DNA of 64,000 nt from an uncultured Oleiphilaceae bacterium (GTDB lineage: Bacteria > Pseudomonadota > Gammaproteobacteria > Pseudomonadales > Oleiphilaceae): the NCBI GenBank assembly GCA_913060665.1, contig CAJXUY010000005.1:176645-240644 (forward strand), written 5' to 3'. Position 1 is the first letter of the stretch, and the number at the start of each line of letters is the position of its first letter. The notes beneath the pieces are model-generated. The model ran no database searches. It was given only the letters and a program-made list of their open reading frames with translations, and was not told where the DNA came from. Shown in pieces: positions 29,064-40,220 of this stretch. Made by a program: the position numbers and the translations under genes.

Positions 29064-30248
29064 ATGTCAGTAGAAAACGTCGTAATAGTAAGTGGCGCTC
29101 GAACGCCAATGGGTGGATTTCAAGGAAGCCTAAGTAGCATCGGTGCAACTGAGTTGGGTTCAGTGGCCATCAAAGAGGCAGTATCAAGAGCAGGCCTTAA
29201 ACCTGAAGATATTCAAGAAGTCATTATGGGCAACGTACTACCTGCGGGACTTAAGCAAGGCCCGGCTCGGCAGGCTTCAAGACAAGCTGGCCTCCCTGAC
29301 GCAGCGGGATGCACCACTATCAACAAATTATGCGGTTCTGGCATGAAAGCGGCGATGCTGGCGCATGACCTGATCAAAGCAGGTACTAATAATGTAATGG
29401 TTGCAGGCGGCATGGAAAGCATGTCAAATGCGCCATACATCCTGCTCAATGCCCGCAAAGGATATCGTATGGGCCATGGCGACAAGGCGATGGATCATAT
29501 GTTCCTCGACGGTCTCGAAGATGCTGAAACCGGCAGACTAATGGGGTCATTTGCACAGGATGTCGCCAGCCAAAAAGGGTACACTCGAGAAGAGATGGAT
29601 GATTACGCGATTAACTCACTAAGACGCGCGCAAAAAGCTATCGAAGAAGGCTCTTTAGAGCAAGAAATTGTGCCCGTCACGGTAAAAAGCCGTAAAGGCG
29701 AAACCGTGGTTAAAGACGACGAACAGCCTCACAACGCCAATATTGAAAAAATCCCATCACTACGACCTGCGTTTGCAAAAGACGGGACGATTACTGCCGC
29801 TAACGCATCGTCCATTTCAGATGGCGCTTCTGCTCTAGTATTGATGAATGAGTCAGAAGCTAACGCAAAAGGATTGAAGCCTCTAGCGCGTATCGTTGCA
29901 CATAGCACTCAGTCTCAACACCCTTCAGAGTTTACTATTGCTCCGGTTGGCGCAATTGAGAAACTACTGGAAAAAGCTAACTGGAGTATCGAAGATGTCG
30001 ACCTGTTTGAGATCAATGAAGCCTTTGCGATGGTTGCAATGATGCCAATCAAAGAGCTAGATTTAGACCCTGAGAAGGTCAATATTCATGGCGGTGCATG
30101 CGCTCAAGGCCACCCTGTTGGCTCTACTGGCTCACGAATATTGGTTACTCTAATGTATGCACTCAAGCAATATGGTAAAAAGCGTGGCGTCGCAGCACTT
30201 TGTATTGGTGGCGGAGAAGCAACTGCGATGGCGATTGAGTTGATCTAA
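29064..30248 (+). CDS. Acetyl-CoA C-acyltransferase (thiolase)
   Basis: 394 residues from ATG 29064, with CGAGG eight bases before it; an upstream in-frame ATG at 28956 gives 36 residues foreign to the family. The acyl-accepting cysteine is C90 in INKLCGSGMKAAM. NEAFA and GGACAQGHPVGSTGSR (with the catalytic-type histidine) and the C-terminal CIGGGEA cysteine complete the active site. It condenses or cleaves acetyl- and acetoacetyl-CoA (AtoB-type) or longer beta-ketoacyl-CoA (FadA-type). No other beta-oxidation gene is adjacent, so the direction is open. It is divergent from the DUF1302-DUF1329 unit. Confidence 0.92.
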   Translation: MSVENVVIVSGARTPMGGFQGSLSSIGATELGSVAIKEAVSRAGLKPEDIQEVIMGNVLPAGLKQGPARQASRQAGLPDAAGCTTINKLCGSGMKAAMLAHDLIKAGTNNVMVAGGMESMSNAPYILLNARKGYRMGHGDKAMDHMFLDGLEDAETGRLMGSFAQDVASQKGYTREEMDDYAINSLRRAQKAIEEGSLEQEIVPVTVKSRKGETVVKDDEQPHNANIEKIPSLRPAFAKDGTITAANASSISDGASALVLMNESEANAKGLKPLARIVAHSTQSQHPSEFTIAPVGAIEKLLEKANWSIEDVDLFEINEAFAMVAMMPIKELDLDPEKVNIHGGACAQGHPVGSTGSRILVTLMYALKQYGKKRGVAALCIGGGEATAMAIELI

Positions 30249-30262
30249 CAGTCGTATATTTT

Positions 30263-30336
30263 CCTTGATTCCGCTTCGCTTCATCACGGCTACCAGGCTT
30301 ACTGAGCACTTGTAGCCTTGATGCAAGGAATCAGGG
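30263..30336. repeat. REP-like pair (copy B) between thiolase and zapE
   Basis: Two units back to back. On the minus strand 30293-30263 reads GTAGCCGTGATGAAGCGAAG and continues CGGAATCAAGG. On the plus strand 30312-30336 reads GTAGCCTTGATGCAAGGAAT and ends CAGGG, lacking six internal bases. Here the GTAG heads point inward, opposite to copy A. The zapE stop codon (TGA, minus) is inside the right unit. Confidence 0.72.
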
Positions 30337-31440
30337 TTTGTGAGGCGCCTCTAGATACTCGTGAGATTGCATTTCAAGTAAGCGACTTTCAGTTCGTTCA
30401 AATTCAAAATTAAGTCGCCCTCCTCGATAGAGTTCATGAATAGCCGCTTCTGCAGATATAATGACTTTTACATTACGATCATAAAACTCATCAATCATAT
30501 TAATAAATCGTCTAGCCTGATCATCAGTATCCCCTCCCATTACCGGTACATCGCTCACCAGCACCGCATGAAATTCGCGGGCAAGCTCTATGTAATCGTT
30601 CTGGCTTCGTGGACCATCGCATAACTCTTTAAAATCAAACCAAACTACATCATCGGAATGCTGCCTAGCGTTCAATTTTCTGCCATTTATATCGAGTGAT
30701 AAACCATGACTACCCGCCTCAAGCGCTAAATTACCATAACTAGCTGCCAAGCTTTTATCTGCACCCTCATCTAAAGGAAAATGGTATAACTCAGCTTGCT
30801 CTAAAGAACGAAGACGATAATCGGTTCCACCATCCACATTAACCACTTTAGTGTGCTCATTGACTAATGCTATCGCGGGTAAAAATCGAGCCCGTTGCAA
30901 CCCATCTTTATATAACCCGTCTGGAATAATATTGGATGTACACACCAACGAGACACCATTGGCAAACAGCTCTTTCATCAAGCCGGCTAAAATCATCGCG
31001 TCACCTATATCGGTAACAAAGAACTCATCAAAACAGATAACCCTTGCTTCATCACTAAATCGTTTTGCAACATCTACGAGTGGATTCGGACGCCCCTCAA
31101 GCTCTGCAAGCTCATTGTGGACCCGCTGCATAAAACGATGAAAGTGAACTCTCATTTTTCGTTCGAAAGGTAGGCTTTCATAAAAAATATCCATCAGGTA
31201 GGTCTTACCTCGGCCGACCCCACCCCAAAAATAAAGCCCTTGGATAGGCTCGACTTTTTTACGCTGCACCTTTGCCGCTATTTTTGCAAAGCGGCCTTGC
31301 TTTTTACTATTCTCTGCTTCCACCAATTTTTCATAAAGCGCTTGCAGATGATTAATTGCAATTTCCTGAGCAGAGTCAGGCATAAACCCGCTGTTCTGCA
31401 AGTCATGTTGGTATTGATCAATCGGAGATAGATGAGGCAT
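30331..31440 (-). CDS. zapE: Cell division ATPase ZapE (AFG1 family)
   Basis: 369 residues from ATG 31440 (MPHLSPIDQYQ), matching the size of E. coli ZapE (375). A GTG 16 codons upstream is possible, but the added residues match nothing and AAGAGA precedes the ATG. P-loop GGVGRGKTYLMD, Walker B VICFDEFFVTD and the sensor segment CTSNIIPDGLY define the AFG1-like ATPase. ZapE contacts the division ring and FtsZ polymers in E. coli. It is divergent from the zapG (yhcB) gene, another division/envelope factor, with 236 bases between. Its stop codon is supplied by a REP-like repeat. Confidence 0.93.
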   Translation of the reverse strand: MPHLSPIDQYQHDLQNSGFMPDSAQEIAINHLQALYEKLVEAENSKKQGRFAKIAAKVQRKKVEPIQGLYFWGGVGRGKTYLMDIFYESLPFERKMRVHFHRFMQRVHNELAELEGRPNPLVDVAKRFSDEARVICFDEFFVTDIGDAMILAGLMKELFANGVSLVCTSNIIPDGLYKDGLQRARFLPAIALVNEHTKVVNVDGGTDYRLRSLEQAELYHFPLDEGADKSLAASYGNLALEAGSHGLSLDINGRKLNARQHSDDVVWFDFKELCDGPRSQNDYIELAREFHAVLVSDVPVMGGDTDDQARRFINMIDEFYDRNVKVIISAEAAIHELYRGGRLNFEFERTESRLLEMQSHEYLEAPHKP

Positions 31441-31586
31441 TCCAGTAATTCTCTTTCTTAAAAAGGGCCAATCATAATTTCGCGGCACATATTTTGCCTT
31501 TTATCTCCCATAAAGGCCAATTTTTAGATAAATGAAGTCCTTAATCGAACATTCTATTGCAATAATTCTATTTGAATGCTTAAAGC

Positions 31587-31624
31587 TAACAATTAGACTA
31601 ATGATTAAGCTAGAATAATTGTTA
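31587..31624. promoter_or_regulatory. Inverted repeat in the zapE-zapG divergent region
   Basis: TAACAATTA (31587-31595) and TAATTGTTA (31616-31624) form a perfect 9-bp inverted repeat with 20 bases between, about 50 bases before the zapG start and about 150 before zapE. It could be a shared operator. No regulator can be named. Confidence 0.35.
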
Positions 31625-31676
31625 ACGTATATCTTTGTCCCTTTATTTGATGCAATTAACCTAGGTGCGAACAACC

Positions 31677-32150
31677 ATGAACGAAATGGAAAACTACATT
31701 GCTATAGCCATCATCGCATTTTTATCTGGCGCCATATTAGGGGTACTGATTTACCGACTGGTTAGAAATGATGCCAGCCGAAGCGCTAGAGTTGAGCAAC
31801 AAATGGATGATTTACATCAAAAACATACACGCTATCAGGCCCAAGTAAGTGACCATTTCGTACAAACTGCCCACCTGATTAACCGGCTAAATGAAGATTA
31901 TCGCGATATACACAACCATCTAGCGCAAGGCGCAACCGAGCTTTGCAGCGAAGACAGTGCAAACAACTTGCTAAACCTATCAAGTGAAAATACCGAAAGC
32001 CCTTCACTAGACTCTCAAGAAGAGATTAACGAAATCGAAGAGATTTATGCTGAACCGCCTAGAGATTACGCCCCAAAGTCGACGGAAGAGCAAGGTACAC
32101 TTTCTGAAGAGTTTGGGTTAAAAGAAAAGGAGAAAGGCAACGTTGACTAA
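31677..32150 (+). CDS. zapG: ZapG/YhcB (DUF1043) inner-membrane protein
   Basis: 157 residues from ATG 31677, with TAGGTG upstream; a GTG four codons earlier is a weaker choice. One N-terminal helix (IAIAIIAFLSGAILGVLIY) is followed by a coiled coil: the conserved YQAQVSDHFVQTAHLINRL with LNEDYRDIHNHLAQGA is the DUF1043 signature. The tail is acidic and longer than in E. coli YhcB (132). YhcB/ZapG links envelope growth and division in enterobacteria. Convergent with the Nif3-like gene 20 bases on. Confidence 0.92.
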   Translation: MNEMENYIAIAIIAFLSGAILGVLIYRLVRNDASRSARVEQQMDDLHQKHTRYQAQVSDHFVQTAHLINRLNEDYRDIHNHLAQGATELCSEDSANNLLNLSSENTESPSLDSQEEINEIEEIYAEPPRDYAPKSTEEQGTLSEEFGLKEKEKGNVD

Positions 32151-32170
32151 CTAGACACCGGTCAGCATAA

Positions 32171-32932
32171 CTAAACGGGATTATCGATATCGACGAATTC
32201 GTGCTCAATATCAAATGCTTCCGCGAGTTTTTTACCTAAAGCCATTGCACCATAACGTTCTGTTGCATGATGGCCCGCAGCAAAGTAATGCACGCCACTC
32301 TCTCGAGCGATATGCACTGTCGGCTCCGATATCTCGCCACTGATGTAAGCATCTACATTGGCCGCTATCGCTTTTTCAATATACCCCTGAGCGCCACCGG
32401 TACACCAACCAACCGTTTTAATAATATCGCTTTCATCATTAGTAATCACCTGGGGAGATCGTTTAAGCTTGGTCTGCAATAGGTCAGAAAACTGTTTAAC
32501 GCTAAGCGGGGTTTTCAAGTGCCCTACTAGCCCAACACTCACCCGACTTTCAGAGTCCAAAGGCCCATCCGTTGTCAAATCAAGAAGCTCTGCCAGCTGA
32601 GCATTGTTCCCAAGCACTGGGTGAACATCTAAAGGGAGGTGATACGCCAGCAAACTAATATCATTTTGTAATAACCCTTTAATTCGCTTCTTTTTTATCC
32701 CCACAACACAGGGGTTTTCACCCTTCCAAAAATAGCCATGATGAACCAATAGTAAATCGGCACCTCTTTTGATTGCTTCATCAACCAATGCCTGACTCGC
32801 CGTTACGCCAGAAACAATTTTGCTCACTTCGCTACGCCCTTCTACCTGTAGGCCATTCGGGCAGTAATCCGATATAGGACGCTCTAACATTGTCTGGTTA
32901 GCGAGTTCAACGATTGCTTCTAACGTTGCCAT
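32171..32932 (-). CDS. Nif3-like dinuclear metal centre protein (YbgI family)
   Basis: 253 residues, close to E. coli YbgI (247). Metal ligands are visible: LLVHHGYFW near residue 63, ISLLAYHLPLDVHP near 95 and AGHHATERYG near 218. These proteins bind two metal ions in a toroidal hexamer; a GTP cyclohydrolase-like activity is often written in annotations but is not established. It follows hisD by 34 bases on the same strand, so it may be the last gene of that transcript. Confidence 0.92.
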   Translation of the reverse strand: MATLEAIVELANQTMLERPISDYCPNGLQVEGRSEVSKIVSGVTASQALVDEAIKRGADLLLVHHGYFWKGENPCVVGIKKKRIKGLLQNDISLLAYHLPLDVHPVLGNNAQLAELLDLTTDGPLDSESRVSVGLVGHLKTPLSVKQFSDLLQTKLKRSPQVITNDESDIIKTVGWCTGGAQGYIEKAIAANVDAYISGEISEPTVHIARESGVHYFAAGHHATERYGAMALGKKLAEAFDIEHEFVDIDNPV

Positions 32933-32966
32933 TTACAACTCCGGTATGGTTAACATTACAGGCTTA

Positions 32967-34301
32967 TTATTCAGTATCGCCTTTGATTCTGTACTCTGCA
33001 GAACGCGCGTGAGCCGTTAAGCCCTCGCCTCGCGCTAGTATTGACGCGACCTTACCCATCTCGCTAGCACCATCAGCAGAAAACTTGATAATTGAAGAAC
33101 GCTTTTGAAAGTCATACACCCCTAAAGGGGAGGAAAAGCGAGCAGTTCCCGATGTTGGCAATACATGGTTTGGCCCTGCACAATAATCACCTAGCGCCTC
33201 TGCAGTATAGCGCCCCATAAAAATTGCCCCGGCATGACGAATGCTTGGCAATAAAGCATCAGGGTTTTCAACTGACAACTCTAAGTGCTCAGGTGCTATA
33301 CGGTTACTGACAACAACCGCATCCGCTAAATCCTTAACCTCAATAAATGCCGCCCGCCCTTCAATTGAAGCTTTAATAATATCCTTTCGCTCCATCGTCG
33401 CAAGCAGTTTATTAATGCTCTTCTGAACATTATCCAGATACTGCTTATCTTGGGAGATTAAAATCGACTGCGCATTTTCGTCATGCTCCGCCTGAGAAAA
33501 TAGATCCATCGCGATCCAGTCTGGGTCTGTCTCTCCATCACAAATAACAAGTATTTCAGACGGGCCAGCAATCATATCAATTCCGACCGTTCCGAATACT
33601 TCCCGCTTAGCCGTTGCTACATAAATATTTCCAGGGCCAACGATTTTGTCTACCGGCGGAACACTCTCGGTACCATAAGCCAAAGCGGCTATAGCCTGAG
33701 CACCACCAATCGTAAAGACCCGGTCAACACCACTGATCGCTGCCGCGGCCAAAACAAGCTCATTAACTTCACCGTTCGGTGTCGGCACAACCATTATTAA
33801 CTCAGCAACGCCGGCAACCTTAGCTGGAATAGCATTCATCAACACAGAGGACGGATAGGCAGCTTTCCCCCCAGGCACATATAACCCAACACGATCCATC
33901 GCTACAACTTGCTGACCCAAAACAGTCCCATCTGTTTCTGTATAACTCCACGAAGCCTGTGTCTGCTTCTCGTGATAGCTGCGAACCCTTTCCGCCGCCG
34001 TCTCCAGCGCGCTCTTTTGCTCTTGGGTGATATTTTCCATCGCCTCAAACAAACGGTCTTGTGACACCTCGAGCTCAGACATCGCGGAAGCATCCACACC
34101 ATCAAAACGACAGGTGTACTCTAATACAGCGTCATCTCCGTTACTCTTAACTTGCGATAAGATATCTTTAACTACTTCATGAACTCGGTGGTCTGATGCC
34201 TCATCCCATGCTAGCAGGTCGTTTAATTGCTCATCAAAATCAGTATCTGATGACACAAGACGAGTAATGGATACTCCAGATATCGCACTTTTATCGTTCA
34301 T
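32967..34301 (-). CDS. hisD: Histidinol dehydrogenase
   Basis: 444 residues from ATG 34301 (MNDKSAIS); a TTG six codons upstream is possible, but GATAGG lies well placed for the ATG. Landmarks: [48 protein letters not shown], the zinc/substrate region [21 protein letters not shown] with the catalytic-type histidine, and APEHLEL near the C-terminus. It turns L-histidinol into L-histidine in two NAD-dependent steps. It follows hisG after 119 bases. hisC, next in the P. aeruginosa order, is not here. Confidence 0.97.
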   Translation of the reverse strand: MNDKSAISGVSITRLVSSDTDFDEQLNDLLAWDEASDHRVHEVVKDILSQVKSNGDDAVLEYTCRFDGVDASAMSELEVSQDRLFEAMENITQEQKSALETAAERVRSYHEKQTQASWSYTETDGTVLGQQVVAMDRVGLYVPGGKAAYPSSVLMNAIPAKVAGVAELIMVVPTPNGEVNELVLAAAAISGVDRVFTIGGAQAIAALAYGTESVPPVDKIVGPGNIYVATAKREVFGTVGIDMIAGPSEILVICDGETDPDWIAMDLFSQAEHDENAQSILISQDKQYLDNVQKSINKLLATMERKDIIKASIEGRAAFIEVKDLADAVVVSNRIAPEHLELSVENPDALLPSIRHAGAIFMGRYTAEALGDYCAGPNHVLPTSGTARFSSPLGVYDFQKRSSIIKFSADGASEMGKVASILARGEGLTAHARSAEYRIKGDTE

Positions 34302-34420
34302 GAGGATGGTACCTATCAAGAAATTCTAGAACACAACAAAAACTAAATAATCAGGCTATACGGATTGCTAACCTGACATAAACCTGAGATAGCGATCAAG
34401 TCATTAGCAAGACAATTAGA

Positions 34421-35050
34421 TTATCTAACTGCCTCAGCTAGTTGATCAATAATAGACTGAATATGATGATGCTTCATCTTCATTGAAGCCCGATTAACCA
34501 CCAACCGTGAACTTATATTATGAATAAGTTCACGCGGCTCTAAGCCGTTCGCTTTTAAGGTGTTGCCAGTATCAACAATATCAACAATTTCGTCAGCTAG
34601 ACCGAGTATAGGGGCAAGCTCCATTGCGCCGTAAAGCTTAATGATATCTGCCTGAATACCTTGCCGCGCATAGTACTGTTTAGCTAAATTGACAAATTTA
34701 GTGGCAACTTTTAAGCGTCCCTTAACTGGTTTAGCGTCTGTCTTTGCAGCTGTCATCAAACGACACTCGGATATTTTTAGATCGAGTGGCTCATAAAGAC
34801 CATCAGCGCCATGCTCCATCAAAACATCTTTACCTGTAACCCCCATATCAGCACCACCGTACTGAACATAAGTAGGGACATCAGTTGCTCTAATGATAAT
34901 TAATTTAACCCGGCTATCCGTTGTGTCGAAAATAAGCTTCCTGCTCTTGGATATATCTTCTAAAGGTTCAATACCCGCTGCCGCAATCAACGGAAGCGTC
35001 TCTTTCAATATCCGCCCTTTGGACAAAGCAATTGTTAGCGTATCGCTCAT
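34421..35050 (-). CDS. hisG: ATP phosphoribosyltransferase, short form
   Basis: 209 residues, the short form that lacks the C-terminal regulatory domain of E. coli HisG (299). Starts [18 protein letters not shown]; the PRPP-binding loop is [17 protein letters not shown]. It joins ATP and PRPP, the first step of histidine synthesis. Short HisG proteins work with HisZ, which is not in the window and must be elsewhere. It lies 35 bases after murA, the order found in pseudomonads. Confidence 0.97.
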   Translation of the reverse strand: MSDTLTIALSKGRILKETLPLIAAAGIEPLEDISKSRKLIFDTTDSRVKLIIIRATDVPTYVQYGGADMGVTGKDVLMEHGADGLYEPLDLKISECRLMTAAKTDAKPVKGRLKVATKFVNLAKQYYARQGIQADIIKLYGAMELAPILGLADEIVDIVDTGNTLKANGLEPRELIHNISSRLVVNRASMKMKHHHIQSIIDQLAEAVR

Positions 35051-35085
35051 GTAACTCTCTCAATCTCAGTAAACGTGTATGTTGG

Positions 35086-36650
<1,565 letters not shown>

Positions 36651-36821
36651 TTCTTAACCTTTATGTACTTTCATTAATATTCAAAATAATTCGTTTAGGG
36701 CTAGACGCCCCTTCTGCCGTTACTAGACACCTAAACCCTATAAGTGTCGTAGCTTCGCGACGAAAACAGACCATGATACCGAAAAGCGGCTCGCTAAAGA
36801 AGCCAAAAAGAAAGAATCTAC

Positions 36822-37133
36822 TCAACTGTCAACAGATTCAAAAGGCAGTATCATCTCCAAACCACTCACCCTCGCCATATCAAACAACCTTCCCTGCGAC
36901 TGACTTATCGTAAGTGATACATTACTCCGGTTAGCAAACCTCAACCAGCCAAGAAGTAATGAAAGTGTGATCGTGTTTGCTGACCCCAAACCTGCCAAGT
37001 CAATAAAACCGATAGAAGACATGCCACGAATAACGTTTTCTCCCTTGGTCCGCAGGGACACCACATTCTCTGATGTAACATCACCCGCCAACATTAATGT
37101 ATCGGTATTTCGAGTATTTACTTCAGCAGCCAT
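36822..37133 (-). CDS. mlaB: STAS-domain protein MlaB
   Basis: 103 residues. The STAS fold is seen in LMLAGDVTSENVVSLRTKG and FIDLAGLGSANTITLSLLLG; the serine/threonine of the switch loop (SANT) is kept. MlaB binds MlaF on the cytoplasmic face and is needed for a stable MlaFEDB transporter. It lies 37 bases after mlaC. 171 non-coding bases separate it from ibaG. Confidence 0.92.
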   Translation of the reverse strand: MAAEVNTRNTDTLMLAGDVTSENVVSLRTKGENVIRGMSSIGFIDLAGLGSANTITLSLLLGWLRFANRSNVSLTISQSQGRLFDMARVSGLEMILPFESVDS

Positions 37134-37170
37134 TTAAGCTCTCTCCAATGGGTTTACCTTATATGATCAG

Positions 37171-37827
37171 TTATTGAGCGGCGACTTCTTCACTCGAAGT
37201 TTCTACCTGAGCTGTCCAGCCGTCAATAACGCTATCTATATCCCCTTGCTGTTGCCGCATCTCCTGACTAAAGCGATCCCTAAAAGCAAGGCCAACATTG
37301 ACGCCATTAACAATAACGTTTTCTAACATCCAAACGTTATTCTTACCGTAGTTCATCGAATAGACTACAGGGTATTGATTCCCGCTTGCAGATGTTACAA
37401 CAAGATTTACTGAGGCTTTTTTGTCGCTACGAGGGTTAACCTTGACGTCTTGGACCGTTATTTCAAATGCTCCACTCTCGACCAATGCTTTCGAATATGC
37501 GACATATAAACTTTGTTTAAAAGATTCCAAAAACCTAGATCTCTGCGCTTTGGTTGCGGCTCTTGCATTTTTACCCATCACCCTAGCGGCTATTCTCTTA
37601 AAATCGACCAACTCGCTTAGCGCTGTATCCATTTCGCTATAAAATCGCTCAGGGTTTTCAGTATATGTCGCCTTCTCCTGATTTAGCTTTTCAACCAATT
37701 GACTTGTACTATCTTCGACAATTTTTTTCACGTCATCTTCTACGCCGCCAGCTTCGACAGACGCAGCCACAAAAACAACTAACATCAATACCAGATACCG
37801 TGATACACGACCTAAACCAAATGCCAT
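37171..37827 (-). CDS. mlaC: Periplasmic phospholipid-binding protein MlaC
   Basis: 218 residues from ATG 37827, which has AAGGTGG eight bases before it; earlier in-frame starts lie outside the signal peptide. Signal YLVLMLVVFVAASVEAGG is followed by the MlaC (Tol-Tol_Ttg2D) domain: RFYSEMDTALSELVDFKRIA, VMGKNARAATKAQRSRFLES, VNPRSDKKASVNLVV, GVNVGLAFRDRF. It ferries phospholipids between MlaA at the outer membrane and MlaD at the inner membrane. Confidence 0.95.
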   Translation of the reverse strand: MAFGLGRVSRYLVLMLVVFVAASVEAGGVEDDVKKIVEDSTSQLVEKLNQEKATYTENPERFYSEMDTALSELVDFKRIAARVMGKNARAATKAQRSRFLESFKQSLYVAYSKALVESGAFEITVQDVKVNPRSDKKASVNLVVTSASGNQYPVVYSMNYGKNNVWMLENVIVNGVNVGLAFRDRFSQEMRQQQGDIDSVIDGWTAQVETSSEEVAAQ

Positions 37828-37896
37828 TGTAGTTCCACCTTTTATAACAGACATCACAAAAGCCAACCCCTTCGACTCCGTGAAAACTTATTAGTT

Positions 37897-38346
37897 CTAT
37901 TTACCTGAAGCAAAAGTACCGATTAACTTTTCAATATTCAGCGCTGACTGAGTATCGAAAATCGTATCACCATCCACCAGATACTCTTCGTCAGCACCTA
38001 CACTAATAGAGATATACTTTTCCCCTAATAAACCTGCAGTTTGGATCGCAGCGTTACTATCCGTCGTCAAATTATCAACCGTGCCGTATAACTCCATCTC
38101 AACGAGCGCCATATAAGACTCTTTATCCAATACGATATCGCTCACCTTCCCTATCGTCACACCCGCCATGGAGACTCGCCCTCTTACAGTTAGCCCACCC
38201 AAGTCGTCAAACTGCGCGTACACTTTGTAGGTCCCGGTATCCATTTTGGTCGATAATCCACTCACCTGAAAGGCCAGTACCGCCAAGGCGCCTACGCCCA
38301 CAATGATAAATAGCCCGACGACAATTTCTATTGTCCGATTATACAT
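37897..38346 (-). CDS. mlaD: MCE-domain protein MlaD
   Basis: 149 residues: one N-terminal helix (IVVGLFIIVGVGALAVLAFQV) and a single MCE domain, with LTVRGRVSMAGVTIGKVSDI and the pore-loop/beta segment TAGLLGEKYISISVG. It forms a hexameric ring in the periplasm on MlaE and takes lipid from or to MlaC. It is shorter at the C-terminus than E. coli MlaD (183). It stands 67 bases after mlaE. Confidence 0.95.
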   Translation of the reverse strand: MYNRTIEIVVGLFIIVGVGALAVLAFQVSGLSTKMDTGTYKVYAQFDDLGGLTVRGRVSMAGVTIGKVSDIVLDKESYMALVEMELYGTVDNLTTDSNAAIQTAGLLGEKYISISVGADEEYLVDGDTIFDTQSALNIEKLIGTFASGK

Positions 38347-38413
38347 TTTCTCTCCAATATCGCTTATCTATCGTAATGTAGAATAAATTTAACCTTATCA
38401 CCACAACCATCTT

Positions 38414-39196
38414 TCAAAAGGCTGTAAACATCACTGCAGTTAAAACAAAATCCAAGCCCAAAACGGCTAGAGATGAATAAACAACGGTTTTTGTAGTCGC
38501 GACACTAATCCCTTCGGAGGTTGGTACAGAGTCATACCCTTGAAATACAGCTATCCAGGTACAAACAAACCCAAATACAATACTTTTTATCACGCCATTT
38601 AGCACATCATCCTGAAAGCTAACCGATGACTGCATATTGGCCCAAAAAGACCCTTCATAAACACCCAGCCAGTCGACCCCAACCAACATTCCGCCCCAAA
38701 TACCGACAACACTAAAAATCATGGCAAGCAAAGGCATTGAAATAAAACCAGCCCATAACCGAGGTGCAATAATTCTTCTCAATGGATCAACACCCATCAT
38801 TTCCATGCTAGTAAGTTGCTCAGTTGCTTTCATTAAACCAATTTCAGCGGTGAGCGCCGACCCAGCACGGCCCGCAAATAACAAACCGGTAACGACCGGC
38901 CCTAACTCCCGAACCAAGGTTAGGGCCACCATCTGCCCAATCGCCTGCTCGGAGCCATAATCAACCAGAAGATTATACCCCTGCAACCCCAGCACCATAC
39001 CGATAAACAAACCCGAAACAACAATAATAACTAGTGACAGGACACCAACAGCATAAAGCTGTTTCAGCAATAGAGGAAAGCCGTTTCTTACATCAGGGAC
39101 TCCTATCAAAGATTGCGCCAAAAACACCCCTGAACGACCTAATACAGAAACGGTATGAATGGCTAGCCGTCCCAAGTTACGTAAATAATTTAGCAC
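38414..39196 (-). CDS. mlaE: Phospholipid ABC transporter permease MlaE
   Basis: 260 residues from GTG 39196, exactly the E. coli length. AGGGAG lies five bases before this GTG; the open frame runs 22 codons further but only into mlaF. Family landmarks: [50 protein letters not shown] and the C-terminal [20 protein letters not shown]. Five to six membrane helices. It overlaps mlaF by 20 bases, so the two are translationally coupled. Confidence 0.96.
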   Translation of the reverse strand: MLNYLRNLGRLAIHTVSVLGRSGVFLAQSLIGVPDVRNGFPLLLKQLYAVGVLSLVIIVVSGLFIGMVLGLQGYNLLVDYGSEQAIGQMVALTLVRELGPVVTGLLFAGRAGSALTAEIGLMKATEQLTSMEMMGVDPLRRIIAPRLWAGFISMPLLAMIFSVVGIWGGMLVGVDWLGVYEGSFWANMQSSVSFQDDVLNGVIKSIVFGFVCTWIAVFQGYDSVPTSEGISVATTKTVVYSSLAVLGLDFVLTAVMFTAF

Positions 39197-40019
39197 TCTC
39201 ACTCCCTGACAATAAATCAGAACGGTAATCAGACGCTGGATAATGAAAAGGCACAGGGCCATCAGGCAACCCCTGTAAGAATTGCTTCACCAACGGCGAA
39301 CCTTTTTCTTTTAAATAACTCGGAGCACCTTGCCCGATCACCTTGCCATCAGCAATAATACAAACATGATCACTAATACTAAGCGCCTCAGATACATCAT
39401 GAGATACCAGCACGCTGGTCATCCCTAGCGCATCATTCAAAAGCCTAATCAATTGAACCAAAACCCCCATTGCAATCGGGTCTTGGCCGGCAAACGGCTC
39501 ATCATACATAACCAAAGCAGGGTCAAGCACAATGGTTCTTGCGAGCGCAATACGCCTAGTCATCCCCCCCGACAATTCAGACGGCATAAGGTCTCTAGCT
39601 CCTCGCAACCCCACTGCATGTAGCTTCATCAACACGATATCTCGTATCATATCTTCAGGTAACTGAGTGTGAACCCTCAGGGGAAAGGCAACATTCTCAA
39701 AAACAGTTAGATCAGAAAACAAGGCGCCGCTCTGGAATAGCATCCCCATTTTTTCTCGTGCAATATAAAGCTCTTTTCGTTTAAGACTCAAAAAGTCCTG
39801 ACCATCAACTGTAATTGAGCCTTTCTGCGGCTTTAGTTGAGCCCCGATAAGACGCAATAAAGTCGTCTTCCCAGTTCCACTAGGCCCCATTATAGAAGTA
39901 ACTTTACCACGAGGTATATCAACATCAATATCGTTAAATATGAGCCGATCACCTCTGGAAAAAGACATCCCTCTAATTTCAATAAAATTACTCAAAACAC
40001 TATTCCCAACCTTAGACAT
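39177..40019 (-). CDS. mlaF: Phospholipid ABC transporter ATPase MlaF
   Basis: About 280 residues. Walker [13 protein letters not shown]-loop [12 protein letters not shown], signature [15 protein letters not shown], Walker [16 protein letters not shown] and H-loop [10 protein letters not shown] are all intact; MlaF-type FENVAFPLR is clear. The C-terminus that reaches to the partner subunit is present. The first frame start is TTG 40031; I take ATG 40019 (MSKVGN), though neither has a strong Shine-Dalgarno. It is the first gene of mlaFEDCB-ibaG-murA-hisG-hisD, divergent from the yrbG-like gene. Confidence 0.96.
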   Translation of the reverse strand: MSKVGNSVLSNFIEIRGMSFSRGDRLIFNDIDVDIPRGKVTSIMGPSGTGKTTLLRLIGAQLKPQKGSITVDGQDFLSLKRKELYIAREKMGMLFQSGALFSDLTVFENVAFPLRVHTQLPEDMIRDIVLMKLHAVGLRGARDLMPSELSGGMTRRIALARTIVLDPALVMYDEPFAGQDPIAMGVLVQLIRLLNDALGMTSVLVSHDVSEALSISDHVCIIADGKVIGQGAPSYLKEKGSPLVKQFLQGLPDGPVPFHYPASDYRSDLLSGSESAKLFT

Positions 40020-40220
40020 GTACCGCTGCAAAGAAGTCTACATCAACTAACATCTTATTTAATCAAATATTTCTATCTATTAAAGCAAAGGTTTTTGCTG
40101 ACTCGAAAGTTTTTTTAAATTTGCCATTGCAAGGGCGCCACAAGTTCAGCACAATTCACGCCATAACTATAGACTCAATTATTACATGAGCTATTCACAC
40201 TCCTTGTTTGAGTAAATTCA

